Below, piece by piece: positions 16,581 to 24,664 of a DNA stretch of 64,000 nucleotides. The stretch is from contig NZ_LMLW01000007.1 of NCBI RefSeq assembly GCF_001422045.1, positions 1 through 64,000 of the forward strand, read 5' to 3'. The DNA comes from Sphingomonas sp. Leaf242. GTDB lineage: Bacteria; Pseudomonadota; Alphaproteobacteria; Sphingomonadales; Sphingomonadaceae. Position 1 is the first letter of the stretch. Each line of letters starts with the position of its first letter. The notes beneath the pieces were generated by a model. The model was not told the DNA's origin. It saw only the letters and a program-made list of their open reading frames with translations, and did not search any database. The translations under genes and the position numbers were made by a program.

Positions 16581-17456
16581 TCAGGAAATTGGAACCCCGC
16601 CGGTCACGGCCACGACATTACCGGACATGTAGCTCCCCTCCGCCGACGCGAGCATCACATAGGCGGAAGCGAGTTCGCCTGGCTGTCCAGCGCGGCCGAG
16701 CGGCGTGTTCTGGCCGAGCGTTTCCAGTTCCTCCGGTGACTTGGCGATCGGCTGGATTGGCGTCCAGATCGGGCCTGGCGCCACCGCGTTTACGCGAATG
16801 CCTTCGCCGGATAGAAGGTTGGACAGGCCCACCGTCAGGCTAGAGATAGCGCCCTTGGTTGCTGCGTAGACAATCATGTTCTTGCCAGCGACCTTTGCCT
16901 GTTCGCTGGTCGTGTTGATGATCGCCGAACCCGGCTTCATGTGCGGCGCTGCTGCCTTGGCCAAACGGATCATGGCAAAGACGTTAGCGGCGAACGCGGC
17001 CTGCATCTCGTCGTCGTCGATGCTATCAAGGCCCTCGTTCATTGTCTGAGCGGCAGCGTTGTTGACGAGCACATCGATGCCACCGAGTTCCGCGATCGTA
17101 CGCTCAACCAGGGTTATGCAGTGATCCCGGTCGCGAAGATCGCCCGGAAGCAAAACACAACGTTGCCCCGCCTTTTCTACCCACGTCAGTGTCTCTTCGG
17201 CGTCGGCTTGCTCGTCGGCAAGGTAGGAGATCGCAACGTCGGCTCCCTCACGGGCATAAGCAATCGCCACTGCCCGGCCGATACCGGAGTCCCCTCCGGT
17301 TATCAGCGCCACCTTGCCCTTCAGCAGGCCCTTGCCGACGTAGCTCTCCTCGCCGTGATCGGGTTTGGTTCGCATCCTCGCCGTCAAACCGGGTCTTGGC
17401 TGCCGCGGCTCATCAGGAAAACTTGTCGGCTGGCTGGTACGCGGATCGTCGGTCAT
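16581..17456 (-). CDS. Short-chain dehydrogenase/reductase, stress-type
   Basis: 291-aa NAD(P)-dependent oxidoreductase. A proline-rich N-terminal extension of about 45 residues precedes ALITGGDSGIGRAVA (cofactor motif), VNNAAA, the catalytic Ser in INTTSEQA and the YAATK active-site pair. The C-terminal AYVMLASAEGSYMSG is typical. The long leader (DEPRQPRPGL...KPDHGEESYVG) is the mark of the SDR group found with general stress genes such as YghA/YhdF; substrate unknown. A weak AGGA-like site precedes the ATG. The next gene upstream is 90 bp away, so it is probably transcribed alone or with the small ORF behind it. Confidence 0.9.
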   Translation of the reverse strand: MTDDPRTSQPTSFPDEPRQPRPGLTARMRTKPDHGEESYVGKGLLKGKVALITGGDSGIGRAVAIAYAREGADVAISYLADEQADAEETLTWVEKAGQRCVLLPGDLRDRDHCITLVERTIAELGGIDVLVNNAAAQTMNEGLDSIDDDEMQAAFAANVFAMIRLAKAAAPHMKPGSAIINTTSEQAKVAGKNMIVYAATKGAISSLTVGLSNLLSGEGIRVNAVAPGPIWTPIQPIAKSPEELETLGQNTPLGRAGQPGELASAYVMLASAEGSYMSGNVVAVTGGVPIS

Positions 17457-17546
17457 AGCGGTTCCTGCTAGTGGCTATCAGCAGCAAACGGCTCAGGAGG
17501 AATAACGTGCCGGGCGGCCGCACGTGACGACGGCATCCCGTCGGTG

Positions 17547-18428
17547 TCAGCGTTTCACCGGTTGCCAGCGATAAGCAGTGCCGGCCTTGACGATCTGGCC
17601 GAGCCCTGGGAACGGAAAATGCGGGCTGAACACATGTTCGCCGCTCGCTGCCAACTTGGCCAGCTCGGCCGTCCGCCGCTGGCGCCCCTGCTCGCCGTCG
17701 GTGTCGTAGCCGATGATCCATTCGGGCCTGGCGAGAGACACGATAGCGCTATGAGCAGTGTCGCCCATGTCGAGTAGCTTCTGGCTGTCTGACGTGATTT
17801 CGTAGCCGCTATGGCCGGGCGTGTGCCCCGCCAGCGGGACCGCGCGGATACCCGGGATCACGGCCGCGCCAGGATCAAACGGCATGACCTTCGGCGTGAT
17901 CGTCGCGACTAGCGCGGCATTGTCGGGCTGGCTCTGCATGAACGCCCATTCGGCGCGCGTCATACGGATCGTCGCGTTGGGAAACGCCAGTTTGCCGTCG
18001 GCGCTCGACAGGCCGCCGACATGATCGCCGTGCGAATGCGTGATGAGGACGTCAGTAATGTCCGCCGGCGATACTTTGGCGAGCGCCAGGCTCTGCATCA
18101 GGACGCCACCAACCTTGGGGCCCAGGCCAGTGTCGATAAGGACCATACGTCCCGGCATGCGGACAAGCAGCGCATCGACACCGAGCGATAGCGCGTCGGT
18201 TGGCGCGCCTGCTTTCCGCAATATATCCGCGACAGCTGCCGGGCCTTCCTTCTTGCCGAACACGCTGCCGTCGTTCGGAACGCGGTTGATCATGTCCCGC
18301 AAGGCCACAGTACGCATCGAGCCGATGCTGAACGGCACCGCCGCAGGCGCGATCGGCACTGGCTTTGCCAGCACCGTCGCCCCCAAGAATACGGCAACTC
18401 CGAGCGCGGCTATCGAACGAAGGGTCAT
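17547..18428 (-). CDS. Exported metallo-beta-lactamase-fold hydrolase
   Basis: 293 aa with a signal peptide (about 1-22, IAALGVAVFLGATVLAKP), so the enzyme is probably periplasmic. The zinc motif ITHSHGDHVGG is intact. Further metal ligands are the His in LAGHTPGHSGYE and the Asp in LLDMGDTAHS. The overall pattern resembles the quorum-quenching/MBL hydrolase group more than true beta-lactamases. Substrate cannot be told from sequence. It is flanked by about 90-140 bp on both sides, so it is likely monocistronic. Confidence 0.88.
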   Translation of the reverse strand: MTLRSIAALGVAVFLGATVLAKPVPIAPAAVPFSIGSMRTVALRDMINRVPNDGSVFGKKEGPAAVADILRKAGAPTDALSLGVDALLVRMPGRMVLIDTGLGPKVGGVLMQSLALAKVSPADITDVLITHSHGDHVGGLSSADGKLAFPNATIRMTRAEWAFMQSQPDNAALVATITPKVMPFDPGAAVIPGIRAVPLAGHTPGHSGYEITSDSQKLLDMGDTAHSAIVSLARPEWIIGYDTDGEQGRQRRTAELAKLAASGEHVFSPHFPFPGLGQIVKAGTAYRWQPVKR

Positions 18429-18565
18429 CTACATTCCCATGATGATTGTTGGATATCGTAAGGAACGTGGCGGGTTCAGTGACTTGAGACAACTTGATGA
18501 AGTACCCGGTCTTACCGGTAAGGCCGATGGGGCTACTGCTTCACTGACCGTCGGCGATTGCTGTC

Positions 18566-18916
18566 TCAGGCGGGCGCCAGGCTTTGGAACGCCGCGATAA
18601 GAGCCTGTTCGTTGATTGGCTTGTCGAGAACAACCATCGATGGCCAACTTACGTGGCATGCCTCGCGCGTGCCAGTCACGAAGATCACGGGCGTCGGCCC
18701 ATGCTCCAAGATGATGGCTTCCACCGCGGCAGGGCCGGTACCGGCTGAGAGATTGACGTCGGACATTATGATCGAAGGAGGCCGCAATCTGGCGGCATCG
18801 ATTGCCTCCTCTTGAGAGGCAGCCTGATCGAAGGATGTGCCGCCAGCCCGTTCGATCAGCTGGATGATGTGATCGGCGATGAGGAAATCATCCTCGATGA
18901 CGAGCACATGGCACAT
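18566..18916 (-). CDS. Single-domain response regulator (CheY-like)
   Basis: 116-aa receiver with no output domain. Acidic pair ED in LVIEDDFLIA, phospho-acceptor Asp53 in MSDVNL, a Thr in FVTGT and the conserved Lys in VVLDKPIN are all present, so it can be phosphorylated. Single-domain receivers often feed phosphate between HWE-type kinases and the general stress response. The gene lies just downstream of the LOV-HWE kinase on the same strand (about 90 bp between), so that kinase is the natural partner; this is inferred from position. Confidence 0.88.
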   Translation of the reverse strand: MCHVLVIEDDFLIADHIIQLIERAGGTSFDQAASQEEAIDAARLRPPSIIMSDVNLSAGTGPAAVEAIILEHGPTPVIFVTGTREACHVSWPSMVVLDKPINEQALIAAFQSLAPA

Positions 18917-19007
18917 ATGACAAATCCCGATAAGCTGAGCTTTTAACCATTGTGCTCACGCAATGGGCCCGCCACGGCGTTAATAAATGTCAGACAAGGT
19001 TGAAAGC

Positions 19008-20498
19008 CTAGATCGGCGCTTCGATCACGAAGCGAATACCCTCAGGCAGATATTGGATCTCCGCCTTGCCGCGGATGTGGCGTGACAAGACGCGCTCAAT
19101 CATTCGCGTACCAAATCCAATACGTGTTGGCGTTGCAACGATAGGACCATCCTGCTCCGTCCAGGAGAAGGTAAGCCGGCGTTCCGTTGCATTGCCGTTT
19201 AGGTCCCAGCGTATGGTCACCTGGCCCTCCGGTACCGAAAGGGCGCCATATTTGATCGCATTGGTCGCCAGCTCGTGCAGCGCCATCGACAACGCAAGTG
19301 TCACTTCCGGGGTCAGCCGTATCGTCGGGCCGACAGCGGAAAAACGTCGACCGTTGCTGTCCATGAACGGCGCGAGCACCCGCTCGACGATCTCACCGAT
19401 CGCCGCGCCTTCGATCTCGTCCTTGAGCAGCAGTTCGTGGGCAGACGCTAGGCTGGCGATGCGGCCCGATACCGCATCCCGAGCCTCAGCGAGGGACGCA
19501 GCATCGCGTAGCGTCTGACTGACAACGGCACTGACTGTCGCAAGCGTGTTTTTCACGCGGTGTGTCAGTTCATGGGCCAGAACCGAACGTTGCTCCTCGG
19601 CGAATTTGCGCGCTGAAACATTGCTCGAAAAGCCCGAAACCGCCAACGGAGTGCCATCCGCACGGCGCTGCAGCGAGCCTTGGGAATGGATCCAGCGTTG
19701 CTCGCCTTCAGGCGTCAATATACGGTATTCGACGTTATACCGCGTGCCATGCTCGACAGCGCTGTTCAGCGAGTTCGTGAGGAGGTCTCGATCCTCTGGA
19801 TGGACGCATGCCAACATACTTTCTATCGACAACTTTTCGCCGACAGGCCGGCCAAAGTTCGTCAGGCAACTTGGCGAGTAGCTGAGCCGCCATTCTGGCA
19901 GGTCGATGGTCCAAGTGCCCAGTCCGCCAGCATCGAGCGCAAGTGCCAGGCGGGCCTCTCGTTCGGCTAGCGCAACTTCGCGCTTCGCAAGCTCGGCACT
20001 CAGCGTGTCGCGGTCGCGTTCCAACTGCAACAGCCCGTGCCGCTCGATCGTGACATCGAGCTGGGATGCCACGAAGTAGCGTAGGCTGCCGGTCGCGTCA
20101 TGCACGGGCGCGACCATGAGGCGGTTCCAGAACGGCGTGCCATCACGACGGTGATTCAGGAGGTCGATATCGATCGGCTTACGGAGAGCAATTGCGTCCT
20201 TCATGCGTTGGACGTCGGCCTGATCGGTCAACGGTCCCTGCATGAAACGGCAGTTCCGGCCAACGACCTCGACTGCCGAGAACCCCGTCAGAGCCTCGAA
20301 CGCACGATTGACGTAAACCAGCGGGTTGTCCGGTAGCGTTGGATCGCTGACGACCATCGGCGTAATGCAGTGATCGAACGCCGCAACGAAGGGGTCATGT
20401 TCGTTGAGGCGGGACGCAAAGGCGTCGACAGCCTCGCGTACGACACCTGAGGCATCGTACGGTCGAATAGGCGAAGGTGGGAGTGGCTGACGGTCCAA
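19008..20498 (-). CDS. Blue-light (LOV) HWE histidine kinase
   Basis: 496-aa cytoplasmic kinase. An N-terminal LOV domain (about 40-150) contains GRNCRFMQGP, with Cys83 as the flavin-adduct cysteine, and FVASQLDVT. A helical linker (150-185) leads to a second PAS domain (about 186-300, with WIHSQGSLQRRADGTP). An HWE kinase core follows: phospho-acceptor His313 in HRVKNTLA, N-box LHELATNAIKYGAL and the W-x-E signature in FSWTEQDG. The chain begins with a TTG codon; AGGA lies ten bases upstream and no in-frame ATG precedes the LOV core. A perfect palindrome sits 24-41 bp before the start. Probable outputs are the adjacent single-domain receivers. Confidence 0.9.
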   Translation of the reverse strand: MDRQPLPPSPIRPYDASGVVREAVDAFASRLNEHDPFVAAFDHCITPMVVSDPTLPDNPLVYVNRAFEALTGFSAVEVVGRNCRFMQGPLTDQADVQRMKDAIALRKPIDIDLLNHRRDGTPFWNRLMVAPVHDATGSLRYFVASQLDVTIERHGLLQLERDRDTLSAELAKREVALAEREARLALALDAGGLGTWTIDLPEWRLSYSPSCLTNFGRPVGEKLSIESMLACVHPEDRDLLTNSLNSAVEHGTRYNVEYRILTPEGEQRWIHSQGSLQRRADGTPLAVSGFSSNVSARKFAEEQRSVLAHELTHRVKNTLATVSAVVSQTLRDAASLAEARDAVSGRIASLASAHELLLKDEIEGAAIGEIVERVLAPFMDSNGRRFSAVGPTIRLTPEVTLALSMALHELATNAIKYGALSVPEGQVTIRWDLNGNATERRLTFSWTEQDGPIVATPTRIGFGTRMIERVLSRHIRGKAEIQYLPEGIRFVIEAPI

Positions 20499-20521
20499 AG
20501 CGGGAACGTCCTAGCGGTAAG

Positions 20522-20539
20522 ACGTTGATGGATCAACGT
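20522..20539. promoter_or_regulatory. Perfect 18-bp palindrome upstream of the LOV-HWE kinase
   Basis: ACGTTGAT-GG-ATCAACGT: two 8-bp arms around two central bases, ending 24 bp before the TTG start. Its position suggests an operator or the core of a promoter-bound regulator site. No regulator can be assigned from sequence. Confidence 0.4.
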
Positions 20540-20616
20540 AATCGAATTTATGTATAACTTCTGTCATCTGTCATCCCACTTCGTGAGGCCGTGGATTGTC
20601 GCTTATCACCCGGAAA

Positions 20617-21081
20617 TCAGGGACTGGTCTGGGACCACTCTGCGGCAAACGCGGGCGCAGCAATGAAGCTCGCTGGCTGCGGGGATACGGGCGGTGGATC
20701 GCAGACACCCTCTTCGATGTAGCGCATTGCGGACATCAGACCATTCCGGGAGAAGGGCTTGGGTATGACGCCATGGCCACCGGCAAAGTCGGCTGGGATC
20801 TTGAGCGGGTTTGCAGTGACGAAGACGACTATCGCGCCCGCCCATCGCTTCCTGATCAACGCGCAGACATCTAGGCCGCTGGTGCCTTTCGCAAGCTGTA
20901 TGTCAACAAAAGCCAGGTCCGGATGGAGATCGCTTGCCAGGTCTTCAACTTCGTAGAGAGACGCGGCCTCGCCGACGACACGGTGACCGGCGTCTTCGAT
21001 CATCGCTTCAATATCCATCGCCAAAAGAGCTTCGTCCTCGACGATCAGCACATTCAACGGCGGTTGGGCACGTGCATTCAT
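20617..21081 (-). CDS. Response regulator receiver protein
   Basis: 154-aa receiver: VLIVEDEALLA acidic pocket, phospho-acceptor Asp60 in AFVDIQLAKGTSG, Thr in VFVTANP and Lys in VIPKPFS. The last 35 residues are a proline/alanine-rich tail without a DNA-binding domain. The ATG overlaps the stop of the LOV-HisKA_2 kinase (TAATG), so the two are translationally coupled and almost certainly a cognate pair. The FxDI-Q-L-x-x-G pattern is that of receivers paired with HisKA_2/HWE kinases. Confidence 0.9.
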   Translation of the reverse strand: MNARAQPPLNVLIVEDEALLAMDIEAMIEDAGHRVVGEAASLYEVEDLASDLHPDLAFVDIQLAKGTSGLDVCALIRKRWAGAIVVFVTANPLKIPADFAGGHGVIPKPFSRNGLMSAMRYIEEGVCDPPPVSPQPASFIAAPAFAAEWSQTSP

Positions 21082-22184
21082 TAATCGTCCACCGGGAATG
21101 AGAGAGATACACGAACACCGGGGGCGGCGTCAGACCACACGACGTCGGCCCTGACTTGCTTGGCGAGGCGGGAAATAAGCATTTTGCCAATGCCGTCCGG
21201 CTGAACGTCATTGCTGGCAATCCCATGCCCATCATCGGTGATTTCGATCAGGGCATTATTGCCTTCTAGGGCGGTGCGGACGGAAATCGTACCGGCTCGC
21301 TCGTCGGCAAATGCATGCTTGGTGGCGTTGGTCGCTATTTCGTTGAGGATCAACCCAAGCGATGCCGCCTTACTGGACGGCACCTCTATTTGCGAAATTT
21401 TCGAAACAAGCTTGATGTCGTCGCGTCGGCTGGCACCAACGACGTCGCTGATTAGATTTTCGGTAAACGCCCCGACATCGAACCGGGTGACGTCGTCCGA
21501 CTGATAAAGACGGCGATGCACTGTCGCCAGCGCATCAACCCGTTCGAGCATGGTTTCAAGTTTTGATGAAACGGCCGGGTCTGATATGCTACGCGCCTGC
21601 AAACGCAGAAGCGAACCGATCATCGTAAGATTGTTCTTTACGCGATGGTCGACTTCGTGAAGCAGCAGAGTTTTCGCATCTAGCGCGGCCTCGAGGTCTG
21701 ACGTGCGCGCCTCGACCTCCTGTTCGACCAATAACTTTTGCTTTGAAATTATAGTCTGCGCTTTGACACGGTCAGTAACATCAAGCTGGGAGGCGAAGAA
21801 GAATACAACCTTGCCGGCGTCATTGCGTACAGGGCTCAGGTACAACGCGTTCCAGAACGCAGATCCATCCTTTCGATAGTTTAGAAGGTCCACGGCAATG
21901 TCGGTCTGGGCGTCGATTGCCTGACGCACCTTAGTCACTTGCTCTCGGTCAGTGTCGGGCCCCTGCAGGAAGCGGCAGTTACGGCCGATGATTTCACTTC
22001 GGTCATAACCCGACAGCGTTTGAAAGGCTTCGTTACAGAAGACGATCGGGTTATCGGTCTGCGCGGGGTCCGTAATGACCATAGGCATTCGGGTAGCCCG
22101 AACAGCCGCGGCAAAAGGGTCCGCTCGTCCGTGCTCGTAATCGAGTGCTTCCGTCAGATGCCAATCGTCCCGCTGCTTCATCAC
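21081..22184 (-). CDS. Blue-light (LOV) HisKA_2 histidine kinase
   Basis: 367 aa. The LOV domain (about 25-140) has GRNCRFLQGPDTD with adduct Cys70, NYRKDGSAFWN and FFASQLDVTD. A coiled coil (145-175) connects to a HisKA_2 kinase with phospho-acceptor His180 in DHRVKNNLTMIGSLL, an N-box LNEIATNATKHAF and ITDDGHG in the ATP lid. All photochemical and catalytic residues are kept. Light would form a flavin-Cys bond and change phosphorylation of the coupled receiver that starts one base before this stop. An ATG-ATG start is preceded by GGAGG at good spacing. Confidence 0.93.
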   Translation of the reverse strand: MMKQRDDWHLTEALDYEHGRADPFAAAVRATRMPMVITDPAQTDNPIVFCNEAFQTLSGYDRSEIIGRNCRFLQGPDTDREQVTKVRQAIDAQTDIAVDLLNYRKDGSAFWNALYLSPVRNDAGKVVFFFASQLDVTDRVKAQTIISKQKLLVEQEVEARTSDLEAALDAKTLLLHEVDHRVKNNLTMIGSLLRLQARSISDPAVSSKLETMLERVDALATVHRRLYQSDDVTRFDVGAFTENLISDVVGASRRDDIKLVSKISQIEVPSSKAASLGLILNEIATNATKHAFADERAGTISVRTALEGNNALIEITDDGHGIASNDVQPDGIGKMLISRLAKQVRADVVWSDAAPGVRVSLSFPVDD

Positions 22185-22364
22185 GCCTCCGTGGAGCGTG
22201 CCGACCAGCCGAACTCCGTGCCGGGACTAAATCGTTTTGATCGTTTTCCGTTCCGCTGAGAGATCGAGTTCGTCTCACTCAGGCATGACCATTGGGCGGC
22301 ATGGCTTGCGCGTACAAAGCCTCTTTGAGATCGAAAATCTGCGCCCCGTCTGCAGGCTGGAAGC

Positions 22365-22423
22365 TGAACGAATGGCAGACATGGGGAAAGCGGAAATGGC
22401 TCGTGAGTGTCCGCCTGTGGGTC
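22365..22423 (+). repeat. 59-bp dispersed repeat, copy 2
   Basis: Starts TGAACGAATGGCAGACATGG and ends GTGTCCGCCTGTGGGTC. Same length and orientation as the other full copies. It lies between the LOV kinase start and the end of the aldo/keto reductase gene. Confidence 0.6.
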
Positions 22424-22431
22424 AGCCTGAC

Positions 22432-23535
22432 TTAGCTACGAACATCGGCACCCCCGAACACGACCTGATTTCGCACTGTCGGCTCGAACAGGCCGTAAAG
22501 GAATGGCTGGTTGCCGCTGCTCGCATCGTCGAGCGCGGCGCGCTGCTCCGGCGGCAGATGCAGATCGAGCGCCGCAACGTTGTCAGTGACCTGTTCGGCT
22601 CGGCTCACGCCCATCAAGGTGGATGCGACGCCAGGTCGGCCGACTACCCACGCCAGGGCAACACGCGCGGGCGTCTCACCAAGCTCTCCGGCGACGCGCT
22701 TGAGCACGTCGAGAATTCGCCAGTTCCGGTCGGTGAACAGCGTGTCCCCAAACGGGTTGTCGCCGTCGAGCCGCTTGTCATCCTGGGGCCGCGTCGTTGC
22801 CGTCGTATCGCCGCGATTGGGGACGCCACCCTGCCGCCGCGGCGCTGCCTCAACCGCGGCGCGATCATATTTCCCGGTCAGCAGCCCGTAGGCGAGGGGG
22901 CTCCACGGCACGAACCCCAACCCGGCCGATAGCGCGAGCGGGACATGCTCGTTCTCCACGCTACGCTCGACCAACGAATAGAAATACTGGAGCCCGATCG
23001 GCCCTGCATGTCCCTGCATCCGTGCCAGCGTCGCGAGCTCGGCGACATACCAGGCCGGCGTGTTGGACATGCCCCAATAGCGGATCTTGCCCGCCGCGAT
23101 GAGGGCGGTCATCGTCCGCAGCACTTCCTCGGCCGGGGTAATCCCGTCCCACACATGCACCCAGTAGAGATCGATGAAATCCGTCCGAAGGCGGCGCAGA
23201 GAACCGTCGACCGCGGCCAGGATGTGCCGGGCGCCGTTGCCACCGGCATGAAAGCCGCGCCCGGTCGCAAAGCCGGATTTGGTCGCGATCACGGTCCGGT
23301 CGCGGAGAGAGCGTTCGGCAACGAAGGCGCCGACCATTTCCTCTGATCGTCCACCGGCATAGACGTCGGCCGTATCGATGAAATTGCCCCCGAGTTCGGT
23401 GTAGCGATCGAACACCGCGCGGCTGCCGGCTTCGTCCAGCCCCCAGCGCGGCGTGCCGAAGGTCATGGTCCCGAGCGTCAGAGGGCTGACGAGGAGACCG
23501 GAGCGGCCAAGCGAGCGATAGGTTTCGAGGGTCAT
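22432..23535 (-). CDS. Aldo/keto reductase
   Basis: 367-aa NADPH-dependent carbonyl reductase. The catalytic tetrad is visible: Asp and Tyr in FIDTADVYAGG, Lys in IATKSG and His in YWVHVWD; a GLLTGKYD segment and the C-terminal cofactor-binding part follow. The start MTLETYRSLGRSG fits the family; 65 in-frame residues upstream look non-coding. The LysR gene is divergent across a 98-bp gap, and LysR regulators commonly control the divergent neighbour, so this is the likely target gene. Substrate unknown. Confidence 0.9.
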   Translation of the reverse strand: MTLETYRSLGRSGLLVSPLTLGTMTFGTPRWGLDEAGSRAVFDRYTELGGNFIDTADVYAGGRSEEMVGAFVAERSLRDRTVIATKSGFATGRGFHAGGNGARHILAAVDGSLRRLRTDFIDLYWVHVWDGITPAEEVLRTMTALIAAGKIRYWGMSNTPAWYVAELATLARMQGHAGPIGLQYFYSLVERSVENEHVPLALSAGLGFVPWSPLAYGLLTGKYDRAAVEAAPRRQGGVPNRGDTTATTRPQDDKRLDGDNPFGDTLFTDRNWRILDVLKRVAGELGETPARVALAWVVGRPGVASTLMGVSRAEQVTDNVAALDLHLPPEQRAALDDASSGNQPFLYGLFEPTVRNQVVFGGADVRS

Positions 23536-23633
23536 CAAAAAGCGTCCTGCACTGTGTCCAGTCCAAGATGGACGCAAAGACGCCGGAGGATTAGACGGGC
23601 TGTGGCGCATGGGTCGCTGAAGGATATTCAGCA

Positions 23634-24521
23634 ATGGATCGCGATCTTTGGTCCGGACTCGCGGTGTTCGCAGCGATCGTTGAGGCGGGCAGCTTCGCGC
23701 GGGCGGCAACGCGTCTCGGCCTGTCGGCATCCGCGCTGAGCCATGCGATGCGATCGCTCGAAACGAAGATCGGCGTCCGCCTGCTCGACCGGACGACCCG
23801 CTCGCTCGCGCCGACTCCGGCGGGCGAAGCCCTGCTACTCCGTCTGAAACCAGCGATCGAGTCGGTGGAAACCGCGTTGGGCGACCTGGACGGCGATCGC
23901 GGGAAGCCGGTCGGGCGCATCCGCGTCAGTGCGCATCGTCCTGCCGCGCTTTATGCGATCTTGCCCCGCCTTGCCGATTTTGCGCGCACCTATCCTGCGG
24001 TGGCTGTCGAGCTTGTCGTCGAGGACGGCCTCGTCGATATCGTCGCCGATCGGTTCGACTGCGGTGTGCGGCATGCGATGACGCTGCAGGCGGACATGAT
24101 CTCGGTCCCCATCAGCGGTCCTGTTCCCCTCGTCTATGTCGCCTCGCCGATCTACCTCGCCGATCGCGTCCCGCCCGCCGCGCCGGACGATCTCGAGGCG
24201 CACCGTTGCCTGTGTTACCGGCACACCTCGTCGGGGATCGTGCACCGCTGGGAATTCGAACGCGACGGGCGTGCGTTCGAGCGCACCATCCTTGGAGACT
24301 TCGTCACGAACGACGTCGACGTGATGCGCGACGCCGCGGTGGCCGGGCTCGGTATCGCTTGTCTGCCGATACCGCACGCGGAGCGGCAACTGGCCCATGG
24401 GACGCTCGTCGAGGTGCTTGCCGGTTGGGCGCCGACCCTGCCGCCAAACCACCTCTATTATCCAAGCCGGCGTCAGCCGACTGTTGCGTTCCGAGCCTTT
24501 GTCGACGCGATGCGCGTCTAG
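23634..24521 (+). CDS. LysR-family transcriptional regulator
   Basis: 295 aa with an N-terminal winged HTH (FAAIVEAGSFARAATRLGLS...ALSHAMRSLE), linker helix and a LysR substrate-binding domain (about 90-295). The C-terminal half keeps the usual DVMRDAAVAGLGIACLP pattern. It belongs to the LysR branch that regulates a divergent aldo/keto reductase or similar oxidoreductase. The 98-bp space to that gene should contain the operator; I could not pick out an unambiguous T-N11-A box. Confidence 0.9.
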   Translation: MDRDLWSGLAVFAAIVEAGSFARAATRLGLSASALSHAMRSLETKIGVRLLDRTTRSLAPTPAGEALLLRLKPAIESVETALGDLDGDRGKPVGRIRVSAHRPAALYAILPRLADFARTYPAVAVELVVEDGLVDIVADRFDCGVRHAMTLQADMISVPISGPVPLVYVASPIYLADRVPPAAPDDLEAHRCLCYRHTSSGIVHRWEFERDGRAFERTILGDFVTNDVDVMRDAAVAGLGIACLPIPHAERQLAHGTLVEVLAGWAPTLPPNHLYYPSRRQPTVAFRAFVDAMRV

Positions 24522-24602
24522 TCCCGGCGTCGGGCGAGGCTGTCATGAGCGCCGATCGTATCTACGGTCGGTAAGGCCGCCCTATAACAGCCGCATCGAC
24601 TA

Positions 24603-24661
24603 TGAATGAACGTCTGGAATTCGGAAGCCGGAAGACGGGCTCGAATGTCGCTTTTTGGGTC
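24603..24661 (+). repeat. 59-bp dispersed repeat, copy 3 (left flank of the HNH module)
   Basis: Starts TGAATGAACGTCTGGAATTC and ends GAATGTCGCTTTTTGGGTC. It lies three bases before the end of the methyltransferase-HNH gene, in the same orientation as the copy at the other end of that two-gene module. Confidence 0.65.
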
Positions 24662-24664
24662 GAG

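Noticed and set aside
17457..17546. Possible EcfG-type stress promoter before the SDR gene
   Set aside because: GGAAC occurs next to the start codon but not with a correctly spaced CGTT upstream; spacing and direction do not fit.
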